Origin: Bacillota bacterium
Lineage (GTDB): Bacteria > Bacillota > Clostridia > Christensenellales > Christensenellaceae
DNA: 64,000 bases
Assembly (NCBI GenBank): GCA_023393165.1
Contig: JAEWMJ010000032.1
Coordinates: 343,145 to 407,144 of the forward strand
Direction of reading: 5' to 3'
Part shown: positions 8,817 to 16,911 of the stretch, one piece after another
Position numbering within the stretch: position 1 is the stretch's first letter
How the letters are laid out: each line of letters opens with the position of its first letter
Translations under genes and position numbers: made by a program
Notes under the pieces: generated by a model
What the model saw: the letters and a program-made list of their open reading frames with translations, nothing else
Database searches by the model: none
What the model was told of the DNA's origin: nothing

Positions 8817-8929
8817 AGAATTCCCGTAATACTGGCGCGGAGTTTTTTTATATTTTTTGAATAATTTTATTGAAAAATTGAATGTTTTCTTTAAAGTTTA
8901 AGCATCATATAACACAAGGAGAGTGAATT

Positions 8930-10531
8930 ATGAACAAGCAGATTAGAAGATCTTTGGAGAACCCGCGCCAATCCGGCAAAACAAAAATCCTTTTCATATA
9001 CCCTGAGTTTCCCAGAACTTTCTGGAGTTTTAAATACGCCCTGAAATTCATATCCAAAAAATCGGGCATGTCGCCCCTGGGACTGATTACCATTGCGTCC
9101 ATGCTGCCGGAATCCTGGGAAAAAAAGCTTATTGATATGAATACTTCTCATCTGAATGATTCGGATATTCTCTGGGCAGATTATGTTTTCTTAAGTGCGA
9201 TGGATATTCAAAGAGCCTCTGCCAGGAACGCGATTGACCGGTGCAGAAGGCTGCATGTAAAAACGGTTATGGGCGGACCATTGGTGTCATCGGATCATAC
9301 GGATTTTGACGATGTGGACCACCTGCTGTTGAATGAGGGCGAACTTACCGTTCCGGAATTTTTAAAAGACTTTGAAAGCGGCAATTTAAGGCATATATAT
9401 GATACCGCCGGATGGGCGGACATGTCCAAAACGCCGGTCCCCGCCTGGGACCTGCTTGATCTTAATCACTACGCCTGCCTGAATATCCAGTATTCCCGCG
9501 GCTGTCCTTTTGACTGCGAATTCTGCGATATCACATCTCTTTACGGTCATACGCCCCGCACAAAATCGGCCGGACAAATATTACGGGAACTGGACTTAAT
9601 TTATCAGAAGGGTTGGAGGGGCGGTATATTTTTTGTGGACGATAATTTTATCGGGAACCGCAAAAAGCTGAAGACAGAAGTTTTGCCGGCTCTGATCGAC
9701 TGGATGAAAAAGAAAAAATATCCGTTTAATTTTCTGACCGAGGTATCCATCAATCTTGCGGATGACGAGGACCTGATGCGGCTGATGGTCAGGGCAGGTT
9801 TTAAATCCGTTTTTGTGGGCATAGAAACAGTGGACGAAGACAGCCTTTCCGAATGCAACAAGTTACAGAACAAAAACAGGGATATGCTTTTATGCGTTAA
9901 AAAAATCCAGCGTATGGGCCTCCAGGTGCAGGGCGGGTTCATAGTGGGCTTTGACAGCGATACTCCGCAGATATTCGGCCGCATGATCCGGTTTATTCAG
10001 GAAAGCGGCATCGTTACGGCGATGGTGGGACTTTTAAACGCCCCCAGAAAAACCAAACTATATCAGAGACTGCAGCTGGAAGGCCGTATCTCGTCGGAAT
10101 TCAACGGAAACAATACGGATATGTCCATCAATTTTGTTCCTAAAATGAATACTACGACGCTGCTTTCCGGGTATCAGGAAATTGTAAGCACGATCTATTC
10201 GCCCAAACATTATTATCAGCGGATCGCCAATTTTTTGAAGGAGTACACGCCCGTTAAGCTCGGAAAGCCGCGAATCAGTTTTCAAAACATCGGCGCTTTT
10301 TTCAAGGCCAACCTGCGTCTGGGATTGTTGGGGAGGGAAAGGCTTTTTTACTGGAAACTTTTTTTCTGGTCGCTCACAAAGAAACCTCAGGTATTTCCCC
10401 TTGCGATATCCATGTCCATATACGGCTTTCATTTCAGGAAAGTTTTCGAGCAGTACGCAGCGCCCGATACCGCGCCCAAGACTTCTCCCGTATACCGCAA
10501 AAGCCGTCTGAAACATCAAAAAAGCGTATGA
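8930..10531 (+). CDS. B12-binding-domain radical SAM protein (DUF4070-type C-terminus)
   Basis: A 533-residue radical S-adenosylmethionine enzyme. The N-terminal cobalamin-binding-like Rossmann region (about 30-170: PLGLITIASMLPE, GGPLVSSDHTDFDDVDHLLL) precedes the radical SAM barrel. The cluster motif CPFDCEFC (C-x3-C-x2-C) lies near residues 194-201, then GGIFFVDDNFIGN and FVGIETVDEDSL. The C-terminal part (about 370-533) resembles DUF4070, found in the group that includes hopanoid methylase HpnP and BchE-like proteins. A DxHxxG base-off cobalamin motif is not obvious, so real B12 use is uncertain. The start is a good ATG preceded by AAGGAGAG. No substrate gene is adjacent; methyl transfer to a lipid or secondary metabolite is a family-based guess. 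Confidence 0.88.
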   Translation: MNKQIRRSLENPRQSGKTKILFIYPEFPRTFWSFKYALKFISKKSGMSPLGLITIASMLPESWEKKLIDMNTSHLNDSDILWADYVFLSAMDIQRASARNAIDRCRRLHVKTVMGGPLVSSDHTDFDDVDHLLLNEGELTVPEFLKDFESGNLRHIYDTAGWADMSKTPVPAWDLLDLNHYACLNIQYSRGCPFDCEFCDITSLYGHTPRTKSAGQILRELDLIYQKGWRGGIFFVDDNFIGNRKKLKTEVLPALIDWMKKKKYPFNFLTEVSINLADDEDLMRLMVRAGFKSVFVGIETVDEDSLSECNKLQNKNRDMLLCVKKIQRMGLQVQGGFIVGFDSDTPQIFGRMIRFIQESGIVTAMVGLLNAPRKTKLYQRLQLEGRISSEFNGNNTDMSINFVPKMNTTTLLSGYQEIVSTIYSPKHYYQRIANFLKEYTPVKLGKPRISFQNIGAFFKANLRLGLLGRERLFYWKLFFWSLTKKPQVFPLAISMSIYGFHFRKVFEQYAAPDTAPKTSPVYRKSRLKHQKSV

Positions 10532-10538
10532 CTTTGAG

Positions 10539-10567
10539 GAACGCTCCTTTCATAGCAGCGTTCTTTC
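10539..10567 (+). terminator. Terminator between the convergent radical SAM and fluoride-channel genes
   Basis: A 7-bp stem GAACGCT/AGCGTTC (10539-10545 with 10557-10563) is followed by TTTC. It lies between two convergent genes and may serve both. Confidence 0.65.
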
Positions 10568-10572
10568 AAAAA

Positions 10573-10941
10573 TCATATCAGCTGTATCAGCCTGCCGATT
10601 GCATACCCCGCGGAATATCCTATGACTCCTAAGATAAGCGTGCCGGCAATATAAACAAAAGCGTTCTTTTTTTGATTGTCCTGAAAAAGATGAAATCCTT
10701 CATACATAAAAGTTGAGAAAGTCGTATACGCGCCCAAGAAGCCCTCGGCCAACGTTAAAGACACATTGCGCGCCGGATCAAGTCCGGTTACCACTCCCAG
10801 CAATAACGCACCCGAAATATTAATAAAAAAAGTGCCGAAAGGAAAACCGGAATCAGATTTTTGCGCAATCATTTTCCCCAACTGATACCTTACGACGCTT
10901 CCCGCTGCGCCGCCTATGCCTATCAAAACCAATTCCATCAT
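10573..10941 (-). CDS. crcB: Fluoride channel CrcB/FluC, second subunit
   Basis: A 122-residue, four-helix membrane protein of the CrcB/Fluc family, which exports fluoride as a dual-topology dimer. Diagnostic features are the N-terminal GGAAGSVVRYQLGKMI stretch, the GTFFINISGALLLG helix with the polar track Asn, and GAYTTFSTF, which supplies the phenylalanine box. It overlaps the upstream crcB gene by 4 bases (ATGA-type), so the two are translated together. Paired small CrcB proteins in Gram-positives commonly form heterodimers with fixed opposite topology, which fits here. Confidence 0.95.
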   Translation of the reverse strand: MMELVLIGIGGAAGSVVRYQLGKMIAQKSDSGFPFGTFFINISGALLLGVVTGLDPARNVSLTLAEGFLGAYTTFSTFMYEGFHLFQDNQKKNAFVYIAGTLILGVIGYSAGYAIGRLIQLI

Positions 10942-11363
10942 TCCGCCCCATTCTCTTCCGTAATATCTTCGTCTTTTATTCTGACCGTTGTTGCCTTACG
11001 GGCTAAAATAACGCCAAAATAAGTTGCCGAGAAACCAAGCGCAGCAGAAACAACAATATAATCAACGGCTGAATAATAATACCCGCCGGCAAACAGATCC
11101 GCTGTCTGCCTGCAGACGGTGGAAAATGTTGTATACGCGCCGACAAAACCCGTGGCCATACCCAGCCTCAGGTTGGGGCCGAACTTGAATATTTCGATAG
11201 AAGCCGTCAATATGAATGCCAGAACAAAGCAGCCCGTTATATTGATAATTAGAGTGCCCAACGGTATGTTTTGCATATAATTCCGGATCGGAACCTCAGC
11301 AATCAAATGCCGCAGTATCGCGCCCGCGGCGCCGCCTATTCCTATGAAGACAAATTTACGCAT
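10938..11363 (-). CDS. crcB: Fluoride channel CrcB/FluC, first subunit
   Basis: A 141-residue CrcB/Fluc protein with the same signature as its downstream partner (GGAAGAILRHLIAE, GTLIINITGCFVLA, GAYTTFSTV) plus a charged C-terminal tail. Four membrane helices are predicted. It is the first gene after a fluoride riboswitch, which confirms the substrate. The two copies differ enough (Arg-His versus Arg-Tyr after the glycine motif, different tails) to suggest an obligate heterodimer and not a fresh duplication. Confidence 0.95.
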   Translation of the reverse strand: MRKFVFIGIGGAAGAILRHLIAEVPIRNYMQNIPLGTLIINITGCFVLAFILTASIEIFKFGPNLRLGMATGFVGAYTTFSTVCRQTADLFAGGYYYSAVDYIVVSAALGFSATYFGVILARKATTVRIKDEDITEENGAE

Positions 11364-11394
11364 GCAATTCCCCTTTTGCTAAAGAATTATAAAT

Positions 11395-11484
11395 AAAAAA
11401 GCCGATGCTTCCATAACAAATAGAAGTCATCAGCAAAGAACGCGATTCGGTTTCATAAAAAACCCGGGAGAACTTCTTTCCCGT
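11395..11484 (-). ncRNA. Fluoride riboswitch (crcB motif) with overlapping intrinsic terminator
   Basis: On the minus strand, an aptamer of about 64 nt (11484-11421) shows the crcB-motif hallmarks: a 5' hairpin GGGAAAGAAGTTCTCCC, then AAACCGA, then the near-invariant 3' segment GCTGATGACTTCTA. That 3' segment also forms the left arm of a terminator (GCTGATGaCTTC with GAAGCATCGGC) followed by six T. Aptamer and terminator are therefore mutually exclusive, the layout of a genetic ON switch: fluoride holds the aptamer and the channel genes are transcribed. Confidence 0.92.
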
Positions 11485-11488
11485 TTGT

Positions 11489-11518
11489 ATTCTAAATGAT
11501 AGTATCTTCTTTTGTCAA
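11489..11518 (-). promoter_or_regulatory. Sigma-A type promoter of the fluoride operon
   Basis: Minus-strand TTGACA (11518-11513) and TAGAAT (11494-11489) have an 18-bp spacer. The expected start, near 11482, is exactly at the 5' end of the riboswitch. Confidence 0.85.
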
Positions 11519-11620
11519 CCAAAATAATTGAAACCGGTTACCGGCTCATGTGGTTTTCATTCCCGTTTGGTGGGTGTATACTATAGTGCAGAATAAAAAT
11601 GGAAATATACGGTGTATTAA

Positions 11621-13363
11621 ATGAAAAAAAATGATTCAAAAAAAATAAGCAATTTAAAACTGTTTGCGTCCTATTACCGGCCGCACTGGAAACTGTTCGT
11701 GCTGGACCTCTTCTGCGCGCTCATGATATCCTTGATAGACCTTGCTTTCCCCCTGGTATCACGGTACGCGCTCAACAGCCTTCTGCCTGAAAAACTTTTT
11801 CAAACGTTTTTCATTATAATGACCGCGCTGGTTGCGGCGTATATTTTGCGGGCGGTATTCAATTATATCGTAACGTTTTGGGGGCACACGCTGGGCGTCC
11901 GGATGGAAGCTGATATGCGCCGGGATCTTTTCACCCATATGCAGCGCCTGTCATTCCGTTTTTTTGACAAAAACAGGACTGGCCAGCTCATGTCGCGCGT
12001 CACAACCGATTTATTCGATATTACAGAACTTGCGCATCACGGTCCGGAAAATATATTTATTTCTTTTATTACCATCATCGGCGCATTCATTGTGATGCTG
12101 ACAATCAACTGGAAACTTGCGCTTGTGATCATCATACTGGTGCCCATAGGGCTCTTGTTTACGCTGATGCAGCGCAAGCGGATGATGTCCGCGTCCAGAA
12201 AGGTAAAGGAACGCACCGCCGGAATCAACGCGGGGCTGGAATCCAGTATATCGGGCGCGCGGGTTGCAAAGGCTTTTACCAACGAAGCCTATGAAATAGA
12301 AAAATTCTCGGAAGACAACGAACGCTTTAAGCGCTCGAAGGGCGACTTTTATGCGTCCATGGGCGTGTTTATCAGCGGGATAGACTTTTTTACTAATCTG
12401 TTCAGCGTGTCCATCATCGCAATCGGCGGATACCTCATCATGCAGGGCAGTTTCGATTATATCGGGCTTATTACATTCACACTTTACGTAGCGGCATTCA
12501 TTCAGCCTATCCGCATGCTTGCACAGTTTATGGAACAGTTTGCAAGCGGAATGGCCGGTTTCAAACGGTTCAGGGAACTGATGGACGAGGAGCCGGATAT
12601 TACGGACGCGCCGGATGCAGAGGAACTGAAAGACGTAAAGGGCGATATAGAATTCAATGACGTCAGCTTTTCCTATAACGACAAGACCAATGTGCTGGAG
12701 CACATCAACCTGAAAATAAACGCGGGCAAAACACTCGCGCTGGTCGGGCCTTCGGGCGGCGGCAAAACCACCCTCTGTCACCTGATTCCCCGTTTTTATG
12801 AAGCGACTCACGGCCGGATCACAATAGACGGACAGGATATTAAAAATGTTACGCTTGTGAGCCTGCGGTCAAACATCGGGATCGTATCGCAGGATGTATT
12901 TTTATTTGCGGGCACCATCCGGGAAAACATCCGCTACGGCAGGATCGAAGCGACGGACGAAGAAATTGTGGAAGCGGCGCGTCGGGCGGAAATACACGAA
13001 ATGATCATGGAGATGGAAAACGGCTACGATACGCAGGTAGGCGACCGCGGCATACGCCTCTCGGGCGGGCAGAAGCAGCGGATCAGCATTGCGCGCATAT
13101 TCCTTAAAAACCCGCCCATTCTCATACTGGACGAAGCGACCTCCGCTCTGGACAGCGTTACCGAAGCAAAGATCCAGAAGGCTTTTGAAGAATTGTCCCT
13201 CGGCCGGACAACGCTGGTGATTGCGCACAGGCTCTCCACCGTTAAAAATGCGGACGAAATCATCGTTGTGGGCGAAGACGGCATCGCCGAAAAAGGCACG
13301 CACGATGAGCTGCTGGCATTGGGCGGGGAGTATGCAAAGCTGTACAAGAGCCAGTTTAAATAA
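11621..13363 (+). CDS. ABC-type exporter half-transporter (fused membrane and ATPase domains)
   Basis: A 580-residue type IV ABC exporter of the MsbA/LmrA/BmrA kind. Six helices fill about residues 20-310 and an ATPase domain about 335-575. Walker A is GPSGGGKTT near 385, the signature LSGGQKQRISIARI and Walker B ILILDEATSALD follow, with the H-loop at IAHRLSTV. One complete half-transporter with no partner ABC gene next to it implies a homodimer. Substrate is not deducible; lipid or drug export is usual for the family. A likely -10 (TATACT at 11576) lies 40 bp upstream of the start; the -35 is weak. Confidence 0.93.
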   Translation: MKKNDSKKISNLKLFASYYRPHWKLFVLDLFCALMISLIDLAFPLVSRYALNSLLPEKLFQTFFIIMTALVAAYILRAVFNYIVTFWGHTLGVRMEADMRRDLFTHMQRLSFRFFDKNRTGQLMSRVTTDLFDITELAHHGPENIFISFITIIGAFIVMLTINWKLALVIIILVPIGLLFTLMQRKRMMSASRKVKERTAGINAGLESSISGARVAKAFTNEAYEIEKFSEDNERFKRSKGDFYASMGVFISGIDFFTNLFSVSIIAIGGYLIMQGSFDYIGLITFTLYVAAFIQPIRMLAQFMEQFASGMAGFKRFRELMDEEPDITDAPDAEELKDVKGDIEFNDVSFSYNDKTNVLEHINLKINAGKTLALVGPSGGGKTTLCHLIPRFYEATHGRITIDGQDIKNVTLVSLRSNIGIVSQDVFLFAGTIRENIRYGRIEATDEEIVEAARRAEIHEMIMEMENGYDTQVGDRGIRLSGGQKQRISIARIFLKNPPILILDEATSALDSVTEAKIQKAFEELSLGRTTLVIAHRLSTVKNADEIIVVGEDGIAEKGTHDELLALGGEYAKLYKSQFK

Positions 13364-13420
13364 AATTTAACGATCCCTAACCGTATTTATAAAGACAAAA
13401 CCAATATTATGTACAGGCAA

Positions 13421-13463
13421 TTGAAATTCCAGTGGTACTATGGTATAATACCACTGGAATTTC
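13421..13463 (+). promoter_or_regulatory. Promoter buried in a 15-bp inverted repeat, probable autoregulatory operator of the GntR gene
   Basis: TTGAAA (13421-13426) and a consensus TATAAT (13444-13449) have a 17-bp spacer. A perfect inverted repeat, GAAATTCCAGTGGTA (13423-13437) and TACCACTGGAATTTC (13449-13463), covers the -35, the -10 and the predicted start. A dimer bound to both arms would block polymerase. Confidence 0.8.
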
Positions 13464-13504
13464 ATTTATACTTTTTCATCACTATCCAAGATGAGGCCTC
13501 CGAT

Positions 13505-14536
13505 ATGACGGATGATTTATTGTATCTAAAGCTGAAAAATGATATTATGAGCAAAATCTTTAAAGGCTATTATCAAGATGGCGCTGCGATACCCTCGGAA
13601 AGAGACTTGACGGCAGAATATGGCATGAGCCGGGCAACCGTGCGCCGTGCGCTTGAATTACTGGAGGGGGACGGAATTATCAGGCGCAGGATTGGCGCCG
13701 GGACAGTCGTCTCGCTAAAGCAGCAAAGCCATCGCGGAAATATGGATATCATTGCTCTGGTGGCTCCGGCACAACGCAGGTTTTTTGCGGTCTTTATCGA
13801 CTATTTTCAGAGAATCGCAGATGCGAACAATTCTCTTGTCGTCTTTATCCAGCAATCCCAACACGAAGCCATTCATGACACACTGTTCCGGCTGCTGCAA
13901 AATAATATTCATAATGTGGTAATATGGCTGGATCATAAAACGATCCCGGCGCAAATCATTATGCGTCTTCGCGGTTTAGGAATGAATATTGTTTTTTTTG
14001 ATATCGTACGGGAATCGCCTTATGCGGACTGCGTATGTCTTGATAACCGCGACGCGATCATATCGCTTTACAAATATGCTTCGGAGAAAAAGAAGGGCGG
14101 CGTTGCATATGTAGGCAGAGAGAATGCGGATCCCTCCAGTTTTCAGGAAAGGCAGAGCGTGTTTGAGGAAATTTCACGGCTGGGAATGATTTGGAGTTTC
14201 CCCTGGGACTTTAAAAATGAACTGAACAATTCCGTGGACCGTTTTATTTTCGATTATTTCTGCCGTCAGCACAAACCCGGCAGCGTCATCTGTAGCGATG
14301 GAGAATTGGGGATCGCTTTAAAAAAATCCCTGATCCAAAATGAAATTGACGATATACTTATGGTATGCGTGGACGACTTCCCGGAATGCGCCGAATTTAA
14401 TATGACCGCATATAGACAGCCCTACGAACGATTTGCCCAAAAAATATTTAACTGTTTGTTCGAACAGAATTACAGTACTCAGACCTGGAAAGCGCATATG
14501 TACCGCGAAAAAGGAGAGATCGTTATCCGAAACTGA
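13505..14536 (+). CDS. GntR-type regulator with LacI-like ligand-binding domain
   Basis: A 343-residue regulator: GntR winged helix at about 1-70 (IPSERDLTAEYGMSRATVRR, DGIIRRRIGAGTVV) and a periplasmic-binding-protein-like sensor at about 80-343 (MDIIALVAPAQRRFFAVFID, KPGSVICSDGELGIALKKSL). This is the AraR-like architecture, in which a sugar-type ligand releases the repressor. A longer in-frame start at 13409 lies upstream of the promoter and is rejected; the ATG at 13505 has GAGG 9 nt before it. The overlapping promoter-palindrome indicates autorepression. No sugar genes are next to it, so its regulon may be elsewhere. Confidence 0.9.
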   Translation: MTDDLLYLKLKNDIMSKIFKGYYQDGAAIPSERDLTAEYGMSRATVRRALELLEGDGIIRRRIGAGTVVSLKQQSHRGNMDIIALVAPAQRRFFAVFIDYFQRIADANNSLVVFIQQSQHEAIHDTLFRLLQNNIHNVVIWLDHKTIPAQIIMRLRGLGMNIVFFDIVRESPYADCVCLDNRDAIISLYKYASEKKKGGVAYVGRENADPSSFQERQSVFEEISRLGMIWSFPWDFKNELNNSVDRFIFDYFCRQHKPGSVICSDGELGIALKKSLIQNEIDDILMVCVDDFPECAEFNMTAYRQPYERFAQKIFNCLFEQNYSTQTWKAHMYREKGEIVIRN

Positions 14537-14628
14537 TCAGGCCTGCCTGGTATAACGATAAAAAACAAATAACAAGAAAGAACTCCTCCGAATAAAATAT
14601 TTCATATGAATTTGAAGGAGGAATTATT

Positions 14629-15426
14629 TTGACCGATCAGCAAAACATTTCGGAAGAAAACCGTTTTTGGCTTCAAATACTGGGCGACCATTCCAGATTT
14701 ATTCTGGATAGCTTGTCTCCCCGGGAAACGAGCGAGACAGAAAAAGCGGAGGCATTTATAAAGCTATTCGACGAGCTGCTTGCAAAAGCCCGGCAAAGAT
14801 TATCCGGTGAAGACCAGGATGCGCTGAACAAGCAGGCTTTTGCAGCAGCACAGGATTTACGCGTATTCAAGCTTCATCTTTTAAGCCGCCAGTTGACCCA
14901 GGAGATACAAATCGACCTTAATCCCGAATTTATCAACCATATGATCAACGAACTCGAAGAATACTTGTACATACTGGATGCGGTCCTGCACAATCAGCCA
15001 TTTACTTTTCATCCGGTACATCTTCATATTGTCTGGATGCTTGACGGATCAGGCCATGCGGCGACAATTGCGGACCGCCTCTCATCAAACTACAAGGATA
15101 CGAAGAATCTCGCCGAAATGTTTGCGTCCAAATTCAGCGCCGAACATGAAAAGGCATTGGAGATGGGTGGATACCTGCGGACAGGACTCACGGATTTTCC
15201 GGCGCTTAAGCAGCTGAATGCGGACGCGGAATTCGCAATGAAAAACTTCATGGGATTTCTGATGGAAACTGAAAAACAGGTGCGTGAAAAAAATATCCTC
15301 AGCATTTTAGCTCCGTTAATGCTGAACCATATGTACCGCGAAGAGTGTTATTATTTATCCCAGCTCTCGATGGTATCCCAAATCGAGCAGCCCGACTGCA
15401 ATCCCGCAGGCGCGCGCATTGAGTAA
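14629..15426 (+). CDS. DUF2935 domain protein (tandem four-helix, ferritin-like)
   Basis: A 265-residue soluble, all-helical protein matching the DUF2935 family of Bacillota. The first repeat (about 10-130) begins with ENRFWLQILGDHSRFILDSL and the second (about 135-255) contains HLHIVWMLDGSGHA and EHEKALEMGGYLRTG. Conserved His and Glu residues in both halves (FWxxxxxDH; EEYLYILD; YREECYYL) suggest a di-metal or ferritin-like core, but the function is not established. Translation starts at TTG 14629, 6 nt after GGAGG; no ATG fits. A strong bidirectional terminator follows. Confidence 0.88.
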   Translation: MTDQQNISEENRFWLQILGDHSRFILDSLSPRETSETEKAEAFIKLFDELLAKARQRLSGEDQDALNKQAFAAAQDLRVFKLHLLSRQLTQEIQIDLNPEFINHMINELEEYLYILDAVLHNQPFTFHPVHLHIVWMLDGSGHAATIADRLSSNYKDTKNLAEMFASKFSAEHEKALEMGGYLRTGLTDFPALKQLNADAEFAMKNFMGFLMETEKQVREKNILSILAPLMLNHMYREECYYLSQLSMVSQIEQPDCNPAGARIE

Positions 15427-15450
15427 AAAACAGGCGTAACGCCTTTACAA

Positions 15451-15484
15451 CCAAAAACACTGGCGGCCGCGCCAGTGTTTTTGG
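15451..15484. terminator. Bidirectional-type terminator after the DUF2935 gene
   Basis: A perfect 15-bp stem (CCAAAAACACTGGCG, 15451-15465, with its complement 15470-15484) closes on a GCCG tetraloop, with A-rich and T-rich ends. Confidence 0.9.
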
Positions 15485-15822
15485 TGTAAAATCTTTTTTA
15501 ATATTTGCTGCTCATGTTGTCAATAAGCTGTAAATGCTTTACATATTTCCGATATTTACAATATCAGCTTCAGTTTGAATGATAGCATTATATTGAATTA
15601 TTTTAATGTTTTCAAAACAGATTTGACATAAGTTTTCGATCACCTGATTTCAGATAAGTTGAAAACAACCGGACAAAGACACATCAAAAAGAGGAGCTTC
15701 CGGTTTAAATATAAAAACAAGAAAGACAGCATAAAATTCTGTAATTTTTGATTACATAAAAATATGGAAAGACTGATAAAAGACGCGCTTTCAGGACAAG
15801 ATATATTTTGGGGGTGAATTTT
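15485..15822. other. Non-coding gap upstream of the CBS gene
   Basis: AT-rich, with no convincing gene on either strand. A pair of AACCGGA/TCCGGTT arms (about 15667-15705) could form a long-loop hairpin. TTGACA occurs at about 15624, but without a good -10 at the proper distance. Confidence 0.4.
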
Positions 15823-16248
15823 ATGTTGGTTAGAGAAATTATGTCTCATGACATTGTAAGTCTGAATTCGGATGATACTATTGAAAGGGCAGCTCAATTG
15901 ATGAAGCAGCATGATATAGGATCGATACCAGTTTGTTCCAATAATCAGGTTGTCGGTATTATAACCGACAGGGATATTACACTGCGAAACGTTGCATCCG
16001 GACAGGATACGCAGCAAAAAGTGAGAGATATTATGTCATCCAATCCGGTAGTCGGTAATCCCGATATGAATGTGCAGGATGCTGCAAGAATCATGAGTGA
16101 AAAACAGATACGGCGGCTGCCGATTGTAGAAAATAACAGCATCGTCGGCATTGTCTCCTTAGGGGATATTTCTCTTGAGCCATCACAGCAAAGATGCGCC
16201 GAAAGCGCCCTTAAAAATATATCAAAAGATGCGGGTCTGCAAAGTTAG
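15823..16248 (+). CDS. Two-CBS-domain protein
   Basis: A 141-residue soluble protein made of one Bateman module: CBS1 at about 1-60 (MLVREIMSHDIVSLNSDDTI, VGIITDRDI) and CBS2 at about 68-125 (VRDIMSSNPVVGNPDMN, RRLPIVENNSIVGIVSLGDI). Stand-alone proteins of this kind usually bind adenine nucleotides and sense energy state or tune a partner. The ATG at 15823 is chosen over the upstream TTG at 15808 because GGGGGTG sits just before it. It is monocistronic, with a terminator behind it. Confidence 0.92.
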   Translation: MLVREIMSHDIVSLNSDDTIERAAQLMKQHDIGSIPVCSNNQVVGIITDRDITLRNVASGQDTQQKVRDIMSSNPVVGNPDMNVQDAARIMSEKQIRRLPIVENNSIVGIVSLGDISLEPSQQRCAESALKNISKDAGLQS

Positions 16249-16265
16249 TAAAATTCAAATCCTTA

Positions 16266-16306
16266 AGATTCCCTTTCGTTTGCGCAACGGGAGGGGATTT
16301 TTTTAC
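16266..16306 (+). terminator. Terminator of the CBS gene
   Basis: A hairpin of TTCCCTTTCGTT with AACGGGAGGGGA (several G-U pairs) is followed by seven T. Confidence 0.7.
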
Positions 16307-16340
16307 GCGGATTGCATCCAACTTTCTTCAAAAACCAAAA

Positions 16341-16368
16341 TATCCGTATCAACCGTGGATGATACGGA
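16341..16368. repeat. 10-bp inverted repeat between convergent genes
   Basis: ATCCGTATCA and TGATACGGAT are separated by 8 nt, between the CBS gene (plus) and the KTSC gene (minus). It may act as a weak terminator for the minus-strand gene. Confidence 0.5.
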
Positions 16369-16430
16369 TACAAATACGGGGGCATAAACGATTGAAGGTG
16401 AGACGACTTCTCCCGTCAGCCTGGCCGCAA

Positions 16431-16634
16431 TTATTCCACACAGTACTCTCCATCAATTACGGAATGATAGAATTGATCTTTATCGGGGGATTTTTGCAGA
16501 TTATCATAAATCAATTTTGGTACGTTGAAGTACCTCTTTTTTATCCCTACCGTAAAATAAACCGTTAACACCGAGTTTTCTTCGTCGTATTCGAAATTCG
16601 TGATTTTTCTGATAAATGTAAGATTTGTATTCAT
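16431..16634 (-). CDS. KTSC-domain small protein
   Basis: A 67-residue protein with the KTSC-type pattern: an early Tyr-Asp-Glu strand (FEYDEENSVLTVYF), then YFNVPKLIYDNLQKS, then FYHSVIDGEY at the end. KTSC domains occur alone or fused to nucleic-acid or ligase proteins and are of unknown function. The start has GGAGTGG 10 nt upstream. It stands alone between a CBS gene and a secreted protein gene. Confidence 0.8.
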   Translation of the reverse strand: MNTNLTFIRKITNFEYDEENSVLTVYFTVGIKKRYFNVPKLIYDNLQKSPDKDQFYHSVIDGEYCVE

Positions 16635-16911
16635 ATTTAGCCACTCCTTCTTGCTGCAACCAGGTGCAGATAATTTTTCTGATAAATCCTATAATACTAT
16701 ATATTATTCGAAATGCATTGCTGAAAATTTAGGAAAAAAGTCTTTTTTTATATTATTTTTTTGTAAAATTTTTTTGGTCTGTTATATTTATGGGAACTTT
16801 TCGCCTATTATAAACGTTTTAATAAAAAATTTTTTCAGGTCAATCCAAAGTTCAGGGAGCAAACAAACCGGCAGGAGGAATACCTCCGGTCGCCAATACC
16901 CTTCATTGGAA
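16635..16911. other. Very AT-rich non-coding gap
   Basis: Long T and A runs (16735-16840) and no gene. A GGAGG/CCTCC hairpin near 16872-16892 may terminate the minus-strand gene ending at 16912, but its minus-strand T-tract is poor. Confidence 0.4.

Noticed and set aside
13409..13504. Upstream start of the GntR regulator
   Set aside because: It would begin before the promoter and run through the palindromic operator; the ATG at 13505 has an RBS and matches the family N-terminus.
15640..16017. 125-codon minus-strand ORF
   Set aside because: Most of it is antisense to the CBS gene and the remainder is AT-rich, with no RBS or family features.
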